Shown here in pieces: positions 16,442 to 24,131 of a stretch of DNA of 64,000 bases. A model generated the notes under the pieces. The model ran no database searches. It saw nothing but the letters and a program-made list of their open reading frames with translations, and was not told the origin of the DNA. Positions within the stretch are counted from its first letter, which is position 1. Each line of letters begins with the position of its first letter. The DNA is from VRUE01 sp963730315. Lineage in GTDB: Bacteria; Actinomycetota; Thermoleophilia; Solirubrobacterales; 70-9. The stretch lies in assembly GCA_963730315.1 (NCBI GenBank), contig CAVSRD010000018.1:62001-126000 (forward strand), in the 5' to 3' direction. The translations under genes were made by a program, and so were the position numbers.

Positions 16442-16615
16442 CGAGGATCTCGCGGATCTCCATGACGTCGAGACGGGCGCCTTGACCCGGGCGATCCGCT
16501 ACAGCAGCTGTGACTCCGCGCGCAAGCACGGGTTTGGAGGGGCTCGCCGGGAGGGTGATCGGGCTCGCGATCGGGGCGGCAGCGACGTTCGCGCTTTGGC
16601 CCGCGGGCTCGGGCG

Positions 16616-16912
16616 CTACTCGCTGTGGGAGGCCCAGTGGGCCTCTGCCTCCGCCTCCATGACCGCGAGGCGGGAGTAGTAGTCCGGAAACTCGTTGAGG
16701 TGCGCGCGAGCAATCTTCCCCGTCAGGACCACATCATCGTCTGTGACGTTCGTCTCGGGATCCTGCGTGCCGTGCTCGAGCTCGACGTCCATGCCCATCC
16801 GAAACTGCTCGACGTCAAAGGACGATTGGGCCCAATCTATGCCGATCCGCTCACCGGCGTTCCGGGCCTCGTCGGCCGTGAAGCGGCTCTCATCGCTCAC
16901 GCAACGAAGCAT
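16616..16912 (-). CDS. DUF5661-like small protein
   Basis: A 98-residue soluble acidic protein. The pattern FTADEARNAGERIGIDW, FDVEQFRMGMDVELEHG and LTGKIARAHLNEFPDYYSRLAVME is that of the DUF5661 family as I recall it; its function is unknown. The His and Glu in ELEHG and AHLNEFPDYY look like possible metal ligands. The start may be ATG 16912 or GTG 16900. The preceding 170 bp downstream of the hydrolase hold nothing recognisable. Confidence 0.7.
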   Translation of the reverse strand: MLRCVSDESRFTADEARNAGERIGIDWAQSSFDVEQFRMGMDVELEHGTQDPETNVTDDDVVLTGKIARAHLNEFPDYYSRLAVMEAEAEAHWASHSE

Positions 16913-16929
16913 ACGCTCAGCGGACAAGG

Positions 16930-17280
16930 AGCAGCGATTGGGAAGAGGGCCGTGGGGCACTCCAGGGTTCTGCAGACACCCCTGAACGCGGTGGGCCTGC
17001 GCCGCGGGCTCAGGGGCGGAGCCTGAGGGCGAAGCGAGTCGTGGTCTTGCTGATCTGCCTGGATGTTGCAAAGCGCTTTCTTGCCGATCACCGTGCAAAC
17101 CGTGCGGCTGATGCCGGTGTCGTCGCCGCCGATCTTGGCGCCGCCGCCGAACCGGTCGCCCTGTCGCGACTTCCCGTCGGGCGAAAAGCCGATCCCCTTC
17201 TGCGCCGTGGCCCCCATTGTCGTCGAGGCCGCGGCAGATTCCGTGACGCTCGTCCCGATTCGCCGGCGAGGCTGCGGCGG
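16930..17280 (-). pseudogene. Probable remnant of a secreted allene-oxide-cyclase/dirigent-like barrel protein
   Basis: On the minus strand the frame immediately after the sigma factor stop codon reads SVTESAAASTT, then GDRFGGGAKIGGDDTG, SRTVCTVIGKKALCNIQAD. This resembles the middle of AOC-barrel/dirigent-like secreted proteins (xGxDxGxCTVxGxKALC). The sequence has no signal peptide and degenerates soon after QAD, so I treat it as a decayed fragment. The similarity is by eye only and the boundaries are approximate. Confidence 0.35.
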
Positions 17281-17283
17281 CGG

Positions 17284-18150
17284 CTACCCGTGCAGGGAGG
17301 CGAAGCGCTCCGGGTTGATGAAGAAGCGGATGCACTGCACCTCATCGTCTGCCACTTCGAGGGAGATTATGCTCAGGAAGCCGTCGGCGGCGCTCTCCAT
17401 GCGCAGCCCCGGATCGCCGTTGACGAGCACGCGGGTGAACACTGCGTCGGAGGGGAAGGCGGCTTTGCGCTGCACGCGGACCAGGAAGCGCGTGATCTTC
17501 TCCGCGCCGTAGATCGGCTTGCGGGCTGCGGTCACGACGCCCCCGCCGTCGGTGTACATGACGGCGTCCGCCGCGAGCAGATCGCGGACCCGCTCGACCT
17601 CACCGGCGAGCACGGCGTTCATGAAGGCGGTGGCGAGGCGCTCCTGCTCCTCCTTGCTCACAGCGCGCCTGCGGCTCGGGTCTCCGGCATGGTCGCGAGC
17701 GCGCTTGGCGATCTGGCGGACGTTGGCCGGCGTCTTCTCGAGCACGTCGGCGATCTCCGCGTACTCGAAGTCGAAGGCGTCGCGCAGAACCAGGACCGCT
17801 CGCTCGACGGGGTTGAGGCGCTCCAGGACGCCGAGCAGCGCGAGGTTCAGCTGCTCGGCGTCGATTGCCCTGGTCTCGGGGGACTCCGGGTCGGCGAGCA
17901 GCGGCTCGGGCAGCCAGGGGCCGACGTAGACCTCCCGCCGAGCGCGAGCCGAGCGCAGGCGATCCAGCGCAAGGCGCGTCGCGACCCTCACCAGGAAGGA
18001 CTCGGGGTTTCGGACCGCGTCCCGGTCGCTCTCATCCCAGCGCAGCCAGGCGTCCTGGACGACGTCCTCGGCCTCGCTGAGCTCGCCCAGCATGCCGTAG
18101 GCGATTCCCAGCAGGCGCGGGCGGCAGGCGGCGAACGGGTCGGGTCTCAT
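17284..18150 (-). CDS. sigJ: ECF41-group RNA polymerase sigma factor with C-terminal SnoaL-like domain
   Basis: A 288-residue extracytoplasmic-function sigma factor. Region 2 (about 8-70) and region 4 (about 98-155) are separated by the WLPEPL linker motif (79-84) typical of ECF41. A C-terminal NTF2-like extension (from about 165) carries the other hallmarks, YTDGGG (199-204), NGDPGL (244-249) and the final FFINPERF. In this group the extension replaces an anti-sigma factor and controls activity. It overlaps the upstream FAD-oxidoreductase gene by four bases (ATGA); ECF41 factors are usually next to an oxidoreductase, a decarboxylase or an epimerase gene. A matching promoter precedes the operon at 19373-19399. 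The symbol is by analogy with mycobacterial SigJ. Confidence 0.93.
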   Translation of the reverse strand: MRPDPFAACRPRLLGIAYGMLGELSEAEDVVQDAWLRWDESDRDAVRNPESFLVRVATRLALDRLRSARARREVYVGPWLPEPLLADPESPETRAIDAEQLNLALLGVLERLNPVERAVLVLRDAFDFEYAEIADVLEKTPANVRQIAKRARDHAGDPSRRRAVSKEEQERLATAFMNAVLAGEVERVRDLLAADAVMYTDGGGVVTAARKPIYGAEKITRFLVRVQRKAAFPSDAVFTRVLVNGDPGLRMESAADGFLSIISLEVADDEVQCIRFFINPERFASLHG

Positions 18151-19364
18151 ACCGGTGCGGCGACAGGGCTCCGAAGCGCCGCGGCGGCGGCCGCGGCGCC
18201 GCTCGAGATCGCCGCATCGACGAGCCAGCCTTCCGGTCCCAGCCAGTCGCCGGCGAGGTAGAGGCCCTCGCCGCGGTCTACCGCCGGGCGCCCGGCGAGG
18301 CCGCCGCTGGCCGGGCTCGCGATCGCGGAGACAGGGACCATGCGCGGGAGGAACCGTTGCAGAATCGAGCGCTCCCGCCATCCGGGCTGAACCGCGTCGG
18401 CCGCCGCCTCGAGCTCCTCGCGCGGCTGACGGGCGTAGCCGGCGAGGCTGAGCAGGGCGCCGCCGCGATGATCGGGCGGAGAGTGTCGCGAGAGGTAGGT
18501 GGGGGCGTCGATGCCGAGCGCGAACCGTCTGCCCTCTCGCGGCAGGCTGCGCAGGCCGAGGTCGAGCACGCTGACCTCGGCGGGTGGCCCGGGCGGTCTC
18601 GGCGACCCCTCCCCCAGCAGCCTGGCGAACGCATCGGGCCCACCTGCGGCGACGACCAGGACGTCGGCGTGCAGCGTCTCCTCGTCCAGCGTCACCGTCC
18701 ACCCGTCAGGGCCGTGACGCAGCTCGCGCGCCGCGGCGCGGGTGCGAATCGTCGCGCCGTTGCGCTCGGCGTTGGCGGCCAGCGCGTCGACCAGCGACTG
18801 CCAGCCGCCCCTCAGATAACGGACGCCGGGGAAGAGGCCGATCTTGAGCTGCGTGGCCGCCACATCTGCGCTGAGCGCGTCGTGGTCGGCGACGAAGGTG
18901 AGCACCCTGACGAGGGCCCCGGCGCTGGCCCGGGCGCGCTCGGAGCGCAGGGTTCGCCGCAGCCACTCGGCCACGGACAGCTCGGCGAGACCCTCGGGCC
19001 TGCTGCGTAGGGCGCCGACCAGCCAGCTCGCGAGGGCGAGAGGTCCGGCGGGCAGGCGCACCGGCCTCTCGTCGCGCAGGAACACCGAACGCGGAGAGGC
19101 CGGGTTCCACCCAGGTGGGTCGATCCCCATCGTGCGCAGCTCGCGCATCGCCGGCCCGCCCACGTAGAGGGCGTGGGGGCCCTGGTTGAGGTCGAATCCC
19201 TCGCGTCGCTCGGTGGCGGCGCGGCCACCAAGACCGGCGCTGGCCTCGAGCAGCGTCGTGGCGACGCCGCCCGCGGCCAACTTGCAGGCTGCGACAAGCC
19301 CTGACGGCCCACCGCCCACGACGAGGGCTTTCTTGGATGAGGTCACTGCCGTATAGGAGGTCAT
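18147..19364 (-). CDS. FAD-dependent amine oxidase/phytoene desaturase-like oxidoreductase
   Basis: A 405-residue flavoprotein. The N-terminal FAD motif is KKALVVGGGPSGLVAACKLA with the downstream GLGGRAAT element. A central RGGWQSLVDALAANAERNGATI and a C-terminal GLYLAGDWLGPEGWLVDAAISSG complete the amine-oxidase/desaturase fold. The substrate is unknown. The gene is the first of the operon with the ECF41 sigma factor and is almost certainly its target. The predicted transcription start lies at or only a few bases before ATG 19364, so the mRNA may be leaderless. The open frame continues upstream, but that part overlaps the promoter. Confidence 0.85.
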   Translation of the reverse strand: MTSYTAVTSSKKALVVGGGPSGLVAACKLAAGGVATTLLEASAGLGGRAATERREGFDLNQGPHALYVGGPAMRELRTMGIDPPGWNPASPRSVFLRDERPVRLPAGPLALASWLVGALRSRPEGLAELSVAEWLRRTLRSERARASAGALVRVLTFVADHDALSADVAATQLKIGLFPGVRYLRGGWQSLVDALAANAERNGATIRTRAAARELRHGPDGWTVTLDEETLHADVLVVAAGGPDAFARLLGEGSPRPPGPPAEVSVLDLGLRSLPREGRRFALGIDAPTYLSRHSPPDHRGGALLSLAGYARQPREELEAAADAVQPGWRERSILQRFLPRMVPVSAIASPASGGLAGRPAVDRGEGLYLAGDWLGPEGWLVDAAISSGAAAAAAALRSPVAAPV

Positions 19365-19372
19365 ATTCCCCA

Positions 19373-19399
19373 GACGCGACAGCATGCCGGTCTGTGACA
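19373..19399 (-). promoter_or_regulatory. ECF41-type promoter, TGTCACA-N16-CGTC
   Basis: On the minus strand TGTCACA lies at 19399-19393 and CGTC at 19376-19373, separated by exactly 16 bases. This is the reported ECF41 consensus. It ends nine bases before the start codon of the oxidoreductase gene cotranscribed with the ECF41 sigma factor. Confidence 0.85.
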
Positions 19400-19476
19400 C
19401 CCGGTACGCATCGTCGACCGGCCTCTGACGATCGGGCGCTCCGCGTCTCGCGCCTAGGCCTGGACGGCAGAGTCCG

Positions 19477-19683
19477 CTACGGGAAGACCGTCTCCCCGGT
19501 TTCGCTGTCGACCACCGAGATCGCGACCGCCGGGCAGACCCCGGCGGCCTCGAGGATCAGGTGATCGGGGCCGCTGCCGATCACGACCGCGGTGTCGTCG
19601 AGCTGGAAAACCTCGGGGGCGATGTCGACGCAGTCGCCGTGGGCGCTGCACTCGTTGGGGTCGATCTTGGGGACGTAGGTCAT
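19477..19683 (-). CDS. Small ferredoxin with CxxHxxC motif (3Fe-4S type)
   Basis: A 68-residue ferredoxin. The cluster ligands are C12 and C18 in ECSAHGDC and C50 in GVCP. The position of the second cysteine of a 4Fe-4S ferredoxin is His15, as in the 3Fe-4S or His-ligated ferredoxins that serve cytochromes P450 in actinobacteria. No P450 is nearby. The gene overlaps the upstream ferredoxin reductase by four bases (ATGA) and has an AAGGAG ribosome-binding site, so the reductase is the obvious electron donor. It is the last gene of the operon beginning at 23273. Confidence 0.92.
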   Translation of the reverse strand: MTYVPKIDPNECSAHGDCVDIAPEVFQLDDTAVVIGSGPDHLILEAAGVCPAVAISVVDSETGETVFP

Positions 19684-20867
19684 GCTGCGTTCTCCTTGTC
19701 GTGGGTTGGGAAGTGGCCGGCCTCGATTCGCTTCCGCAGCGCCGGGATGGCGCGCGGGCGGCCGACCGCCAGGCCGGCAACCGGGACGCCGCCGCGGCTG
19801 AACACCGCTTCGAAGTCCCGCTCGGCCGGATCGCCGTCCAGGGCGACGGCGTCGGCGTGGTGGGCGTGACCGACGTACTGGATCCGCAGCCCGTACTGGT
19901 CGCTCCAAAAGCTGGGCAGCGGCGGCGTGCCGGGGTACTCGCCGAGCATCGCCTTGGCCGCCGCGGCGCCCTGCCAGGCGGCGGCGTCCCAGTGCTCGGT
20001 GCGGGCGTGGGCGCCGAAACGCGGGTCGAAGGACAGCGTCGCGTCACCTGCCGCGAAGACGCCGGGCAGTCGGGTGCGTCCCGAGGCGTCGGTGCGCACT
20101 CCGTCCTCCTCGAGGCCGCTGCCGCGCAGCCAGCCGGTCGCCGGCGCGGTGCCCACGCCGACCACGACCGCGTCGCAGGCGAGCCGCTCGCCGCCGGCGA
20201 GGACCAGCTCCTCGACCCGGCCCTCGCCGCGGGCTCCCTCCAGCATGGCGCCGGTCAGGAAGCGGACGCCCTCGTTGCGGTGCAGGCCCGCGAACCAGCC
20301 GCCCAGCTGCTCGCCGAGGATCGGCACCAGCGGCGTCTCCAGCGCCTCGACCATCGTCACCTCGGCGCCGACCTTGCGGGCGGTCGCCGCCACCTCCTGG
20401 CCGATGAAACCGGCGCCGACGATCGCCAGCCGGGCGCCGGCGCCCAGCTCGGTGCGAAGGCGGCGGGCGTCGGCGAGCGTGCGCAGGTAGTGGGCGTTCT
20501 CGTAGCCGTCGAGGAAGGGCAGCCGCCGCGCGGCGCCGCCGGTGGCGATCAGCAGGCTGTCGTAGGCCAGCTCGGCGCCGCAGTCGAGCCGCACTTGCCG
20601 CGCCGCCGGGTCGAGCCCCTCGGCGCGGGCGCCCAGCAGCAGCTCGACCTGCTGCTCCTCGTACCACCAGGCGGGCCGGTAGGCGAGCTCCTCCTCGCTC
20701 GCCTCCCCCGCCAGGACTCCCTTGGAGAGGGGCGGGCGGTCGTAGGGGGGCTGCGGCTCGGCGCAGACCATCCGGACCGGACCGTCGTAGCCGCGGCGGC
20801 GCAGCGTCTCGGCGCAGCGCTGCGCCGCGAGGCCGCCGCCGACGATGACGATTCCGTTGTCCTGCAT
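19680..20867 (-). CDS. NAD(P)H-dependent FAD ferredoxin reductase
   Basis: A 395-residue reductase of the rubredoxin/ferredoxin-reductase type. It has two dinucleotide-binding motifs, GIVIVGGGLAAQRCAE (FAD) and LAIVGAGFIGQEVAAT (NAD(P)H), the PPYDRPPLSK element typical of this family, and the FAAGDATLSF FAD motif. It would pass electrons from NAD(P)H to the ferredoxin encoded next. The start codon overlaps the stop of the upstream membrane protein (TGATG) and is preceded by GAGGAGG, so translation is coupled. Its linkage with ApbE and a two-heme membrane protein suggests delivery of electrons to the membrane. Confidence 0.93.
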   Translation of the reverse strand: MQDNGIVIVGGGLAAQRCAETLRRRGYDGPVRMVCAEPQPPYDRPPLSKGVLAGEASEEELAYRPAWWYEEQQVELLLGARAEGLDPAARQVRLDCGAELAYDSLLIATGGAARRLPFLDGYENAHYLRTLADARRLRTELGAGARLAIVGAGFIGQEVAATARKVGAEVTMVEALETPLVPILGEQLGGWFAGLHRNEGVRFLTGAMLEGARGEGRVEELVLAGGERLACDAVVVGVGTAPATGWLRGSGLEEDGVRTDASGRTRLPGVFAAGDATLSFDPRFGAHARTEHWDAAAWQGAAAAKAMLGEYPGTPPLPSFWSDQYGLRIQYVGHAHHADAVALDGDPAERDFEAVFSRGGVPVAGLAVGRPRAIPALRKRIEAGHFPTHDKENAA

Positions 20868-21535
20868 CACGCCTCCTCGGTCGCTGGTATGGGTCGAAGC
20901 CGTTGGGGCCGCGGGCGACGACCGGCCGGGGAGTCGCCGGCCGTCGCGCGCTGCCGCCGCCGGGCCGCGCGCTGCGCGGCGCCGAGCCTGTACAGGAAGA
21001 GCCCTGCGATCGGGATGCCGGTGGCGATCGCCCACCAGCGGAACAGCGGCGCCGAGGCGTCGCTGCCGGCGCTGAAGGCGTGCCCCAGCCCGAGCATGTA
21101 GACGACGATCGTCGCCCGGTGCGCCTTGCGCCAGAGCCGCGGCCCGATCCGCTTGCGCAGGTAGTAGCTGAGGCCGAGCGCCGCCGCCAGGTATCCGCCG
21201 ACGATGCCCGCCGCCACCGCCAGCGGCCGGAAGCCGATCGCGAAGGGGACGGTGACGCCGGCGATCCCGGGGTGCAGCCACGGGTCGCCGAGCAGGGTGA
21301 TGCCGTGGACGGCGATCGCGACCAGGCCGGCCAGCGCCGTGTGCTCGTGAATCGTCAGCAGCTTGCGCGAGAGACCGGGGCGGCGCATCACCTTGCCCGC
21401 CATCGCCAGGCCCAGCCCGACCGAGATCGTGACCAGGACCAGCGCGACGAGGCCGGAGGCGCGGCTCGCCAGCCACCAGCCGTGGGTCTGCAGGGTCGTC
21501 GAGGCGGCGCTCGCCCCGCTAGCCGCGGCGTTCAC
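20867..21535 (-). CDS. Ferric-reductase-like transmembrane heme b protein
   Basis: A 222-residue polytopic membrane protein with about six hydrophobic helices and a basic cytoplasmic tail. Two His pairs with heme-type spacing are visible: H63 and H77 (with H65 also in IHEH), and H139 and H152 (KAHRATIVVYMLGLGH). This fits two stacked b-type hemes crossing the membrane, as in the ferric reductase/MsrQ/YedZ class. It lacks the FAD/NAD(P)H domains of full ferric reductases, so electrons must come from another protein, plausibly the reductase encoded next. The start is GTG 21535, overlapping the apbE stop by four bases (GTGA). Confidence 0.9.
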   Translation of the reverse strand: MNAAASGASAASTTLQTHGWWLASRASGLVALVLVTISVGLGLAMAGKVMRRPGLSRKLLTIHEHTALAGLVAIAVHGITLLGDPWLHPGIAGVTVPFAIGFRPLAVAAGIVGGYLAAALGLSYYLRKRIGPRLWRKAHRATIVVYMLGLGHAFSAGSDASAPLFRWWAIATGIPIAGLFLYRLGAAQRAARRRQRATAGDSPAGRRPRPQRLRPIPATEEA

Positions 21536-22515
21536 CGGGCTCCCCCACCGGCCTGCGCGGGCAGGCGGACCCGCGGCTTGACGCTGAGCGGGCCGACCGG
21601 CTCGACCCGGCCGCCGTCGTGGACCAGCAGCCCGCCGCGCTCGGCGAGCACCTCGCGACCCCGCTCCGGGCCGGAGAGCAGCGCCGCCTTGGAGAAGGTC
21701 TCCGCTTCGACCGCGGTGTCGCCGAGCGCGGTGACGCCGACCAGCCCGGTCCAGGCGGGCTCGCCGCTCGCCGGATCGAGCAGGTGGTGCGCGTAGCGCC
21801 CGTCGCCGCCGCGCCAGACCCGCACGTTGAGCCCGGAGGTGGCGACCGCGCCGGCGCTGAGCCGCAGCACGTGGGCGCGCTCCCCCGTCAGCGGGTGTTC
21901 GACGAAGACCTCGTAGGGACGGAGCAGCGCGTCGGGGCCGCCGATCCGGATGTCGCCGCCGCAGTCGACGATGAAGCGCGAGTAGCCGCGCAGCCGCGCG
22001 GCTAGCAGGTCGGCTGCGAGTCCCTTGCCGGCACCGCCGGTGTCGAAGCGGACGCCGGGCGGGCGGGAGACCGTCCCCGCCTCGTCGTCTACCGCGAAGC
22101 GACGCCAACGGGCCGCCGGGTTGGGGGCGGCGGGACGGCGGGACGGGGCCTCGGCGAGCGCATCGGCGAGCGGCGCGCCGGCCACGCCGGCGCGCGACCC
22201 GACGTAGCCCGCCGACTCGATCTCGTCGGTCAGGGTGGGGTCGACGAGGCCGCCGCTGCGCTCCGCCGCGGCCAGGCCGGCCTTCACCGCGGCGCGCAGC
22301 AGTGGCGAGGCCGGCACGCGCTCGCGCGAGTCGGCGTTCAGCACGCAAAGCTCGCTGTCCGGCTTGAAGCGCGACAGCTTGGCGTCGAACTCGGCGACGA
22401 ACCGCCGCGCCCGCTCGGCCGCCTCCGCCGCCGGCTCCATTCCGGGCGCCGGCTCGCCGATCAGCAGGCGGACGTGGGAGCCCATCGCGTCGAACTGGAC
22501 GTCGTGCTCGCTCAT
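21532..22515 (-). CDS. apbE: FAD:protein FMN transferase (ApbE)
   Basis: A 327-residue ApbE-family enzyme, which attaches FMN from FAD through a phosphoester to Ser/Thr of extracytoplasmic redox proteins. Visible signatures are MGSHVRLLIG, FDAKLSRFKPDSELCVLNA, RFDTGGAGKGLAADLLA and VDCGGDIRIGG, then TSGLNVRVWRGGDGRYAHHLLDPASGEPA. No signal peptide is evident, unlike many ApbE proteins that act outside. Alternatively the true start lies elsewhere or transfer occurs before export. ATG 22515 begins one base after the preceding gene ends. The flavinylation target is not obvious; the two small membrane proteins upstream are candidates. Confidence 0.94.
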   Translation of the reverse strand: MSEHDVQFDAMGSHVRLLIGEPAPGMEPAAEAAERARRFVAEFDAKLSRFKPDSELCVLNADSRERVPASPLLRAAVKAGLAAAERSGGLVDPTLTDEIESAGYVGSRAGVAGAPLADALAEAPSRRPAAPNPAARWRRFAVDDEAGTVSRPPGVRFDTGGAGKGLAADLLAARLRGYSRFIVDCGGDIRIGGPDALLRPYEVFVEHPLTGERAHVLRLSAGAVATSGLNVRVWRGGDGRYAHHLLDPASGEPAWTGLVGVTALGDTAVEAETFSKAALLSGPERGREVLAERGGLLVHDGGRVEPVGPLSVKPRVRLPAQAGGGAR

Positions 22516-22516
22516 C

Positions 22517-22801
22517 TCACGATGCCCCCGTGGTGACGGGCGTCGCGCCGCTCGAGGCAACTTCGGGCGCCGAGCTGCTCACGACCGGGGCGCCGCTGAC
22601 GCCGGTCGCGCCGGGGGTGGGGACGACCGTGGTGACGACGCGCTTCTTGATCACCTTGCGCACCAGGACGGGACGGGGCGCGGGTTCGGTCGAGCCGGCG
22701 AGCCGGTATGTGAGCAGCGCGAAGAGCACCGCGAACAGCGCCAGCGAGCCCCAGAAGATCGGGGCCGGACTGGGGCGGCGGGGCCGGCGGGGCTCAGTCA
22801 T
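22517..22801 (-). CDS. Small membrane protein with Ser/Thr-rich tail ending SGATPVTTGAS
   Basis: A 94-residue protein of unknown function. After a basic Pro/Arg start, one membrane helix spans about 14-35. A segment LVRKVIKKRVVTT (46-58) follows, then a Ser/Thr/Ala/Val-rich tail. The tail contains SGAT at 84-87 and PVTT at 88-91. SGATxT/S is the core of the FMN-attachment site recognised by ApbE in NqrC/RnfG-type proteins; here the match is partial (no preceding Asp, and Val where Thr/Ser is expected), and no FMN-binding domain surrounds it. The KVIKK segment parallels KVIRR in the protein encoded just upstream. The gene overlaps its neighbour by eight bases and ends one base before apbE. Confidence 0.8.
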   Translation of the reverse strand: MTEPRRPRRPSPAPIFWGSLALFAVLFALLTYRLAGSTEPAPRPVLVRKVIKKRVVTTVVPTPGATGVSGAPVVSSSAPEVASSGATPVTTGAS

Positions 22802-23273
22802 CGCCGCCGCCCTCGCCCTCACCCTCGCTCTCGCCGCCACCGCCGCCGCCCGCCGCGCCGCCGCCGCTGGTCGCGGTGGTGACCGGAGCCGAGGTCGATT
22901 CGGCGGGCGCCGAGGAGGCGCCGCTGCTCGAGGTGGTGACCGGAGCCGCTTCGGTGCCGTAGGACGGTTCCGCGCCGACCGACGAGGAGCCGGTCGTGGC
23001 GCTCGCTTCGCCGCTGGAGCCTTCGTAAGCCGAGCTGCCACCGGAAGCCGCCGCCCCAACGGAGCCGCCGCCCCCCGCGCCCGCCGCCGGGTGCTTTGGC
23101 TTGGCGTGCTTGGTGACGTGGACGGTTCGCCGGATCACCTTGGTGTGGACCAGCGGCTTGTCCGCGACCGGCTGCGAGGTTCCCTGGTTGCCGGCGCTCA
23201 GCGCCAGTCCCGCCAGACCTCCCAGGCCGAATACGGTTATGCCGGCTGCGATTCGCGTCTTGATGCTGTTCAC
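22794..23273 (-). CDS. Signal-anchored Ser/Thr/Gly-rich extracytoplasmic protein
   Basis: A 159-residue protein, not recognised as a known family. The N-terminal helix (about 8-28) is a signal or anchor. Residues 40-60 carry TKVIRRTVHVTKHAKPK, similar in position and sequence to the LVRKVIKKRVV segment of the next gene's product, so the two may be paralogues. The rest is low-complexity, with PVTT at 111-114 and 130-133 and an acidic Gly/Glu/Asp end. The start is GTG 23273 with AGGAGG nine bases upstream. It is the first gene of the six-gene operon and is divergent from the two-component regulator, which may control it through the 140-bp gap. Confidence 0.8.
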   Translation of the reverse strand: MNSIKTRIAAGITVFGLGGLAGLALSAGNQGTSQPVADKPLVHTKVIRRTVHVTKHAKPKHPAAGAGGGGSVGAAASGGSSAYEGSSGEASATTGSSSVGAEPSYGTEAAPVTTSSSGASSAPAESTSAPVTTATSGGGAAGGGGGGESEGEGEGGGDD

Positions 23274-23413
23274 GAGTGATGACCTCCTGGCCGAAGTTGC
23301 AAATCGCAGTCTGCGCAGCGACCCTGCAAGCACCGGTCAGGTGCGGGTAAAGCCTTGGCAAAACCTCACCTCCCCGGCTAAATCGGGCCCAAACCCGCCG
23401 TTACAGTTGCCTC
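23274..23413. promoter_or_regulatory. Divergent promoter region between the ApbE redox operon and the two-component system
   Basis: These 140 bp must hold the promoters of both divergent transcripts. The ribosome-binding site AGGAGG of the minus-strand gene is clear. No unambiguous -35/-10 pair or direct repeat for an OmpR-type regulator could be assigned by eye. Confidence 0.5.
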
Positions 23414-24124
23414 ATGGACAGCGGAAAGGCGCCCGGCGGGCGCATCCTCGTCGTCGAGGACGAGGCCTCGATCTCCGAGCCGTTCGCCGAGGCGTTGCGG
23501 CGGGCCGGCTTCGACCCGCTGCTGACCGGGACCGCGGCCGGGGCGCTGGAGCTGGCCGAGGAGGCCGAGCCCGACCTGGTGATGCTCGACCTGGCGCTGC
23601 CCGACGGCGACGGGCGCGACGTCTGCCGCGAGCTGCGGCGGCGCTCCGACGTGCCGATCGTGATGCTGACCGCTCGCGGCACCGAGATGGACAAGATCGT
23701 CGGCCTCGAGCTGGGCGCCGACGACTACGTGGTGAAGCCGTTCAGCGCCGCCGAGGTGATCTCGCGAATCCGCGCCGTGCTGCGGCGCAGCGGCCAGCGC
23801 GACGGCCAGCCTGAGGAGCCGATCCTGGTCGGCGAGCTGCAGCTCGACCCGGGGGCGCGGATCGCCCGACTGGGCGACTCCGAGCTCGACCTCTCGCGCA
23901 AGGAGTTCGACCTGCTGGCCGAGCTGATGCGCCATGCCGGCCAGGTCGTCAGCCGCGAGGACCTGATGGCGCGGGTCTGGGACGTCAACTGGTTCGGCTC
24001 GACCAAGACCCTCGACGTCCACATCGGCTGGCTGCGGCGCAAGCTCGGCGACGACCCGAACAGCCCCACCTACATCGAGACGGTGCGCGGGGTCGGCTTC
24101 CGCTTCGCGGCGCCGCAAGGGTGA
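23414..24124 (+). CDS. OmpR/PhoB-family response regulator
   Basis: A 236-residue response regulator. The receiver domain (about 10-125) has the acidic pair ED at 15-16, phosphoacceptor D59 in VMLDLALPDGDG, the Thr in VMLTARG and Lys in VKPFS. A winged-helix DNA-binding domain (about 140-232) includes LSRKEFDLLAELMRHAGQVVSREDLMARVW and TLDVHIGWLRRKLGDDPNSP with YIETVRGVGFRF. It is followed after seven bases by its histidine kinase. Because it is divergent from the ApbE redox operon, that operon is the likely target. Confidence 0.96.
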   Translation: MDSGKAPGGRILVVEDEASISEPFAEALRRAGFDPLLTGTAAGALELAEEAEPDLVMLDLALPDGDGRDVCRELRRRSDVPIVMLTARGTEMDKIVGLELGADDYVVKPFSAAEVISRIRAVLRRSGQRDGQPEEPILVGELQLDPGARIARLGDSELDLSRKEFDLLAELMRHAGQVVSREDLMARVWDVNWFGSTKTLDVHIGWLRRKLGDDPNSPTYIETVRGVGFRFAAPQG

Positions 24125-24131
24125 GCGACGC

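Noticed and set aside
16482..16679. Plus-strand small gene between the hydrolase and the DUF5661 gene
   Set aside because: The frame overlaps the opposite-strand gene and has no start signal or recognisable sequence.
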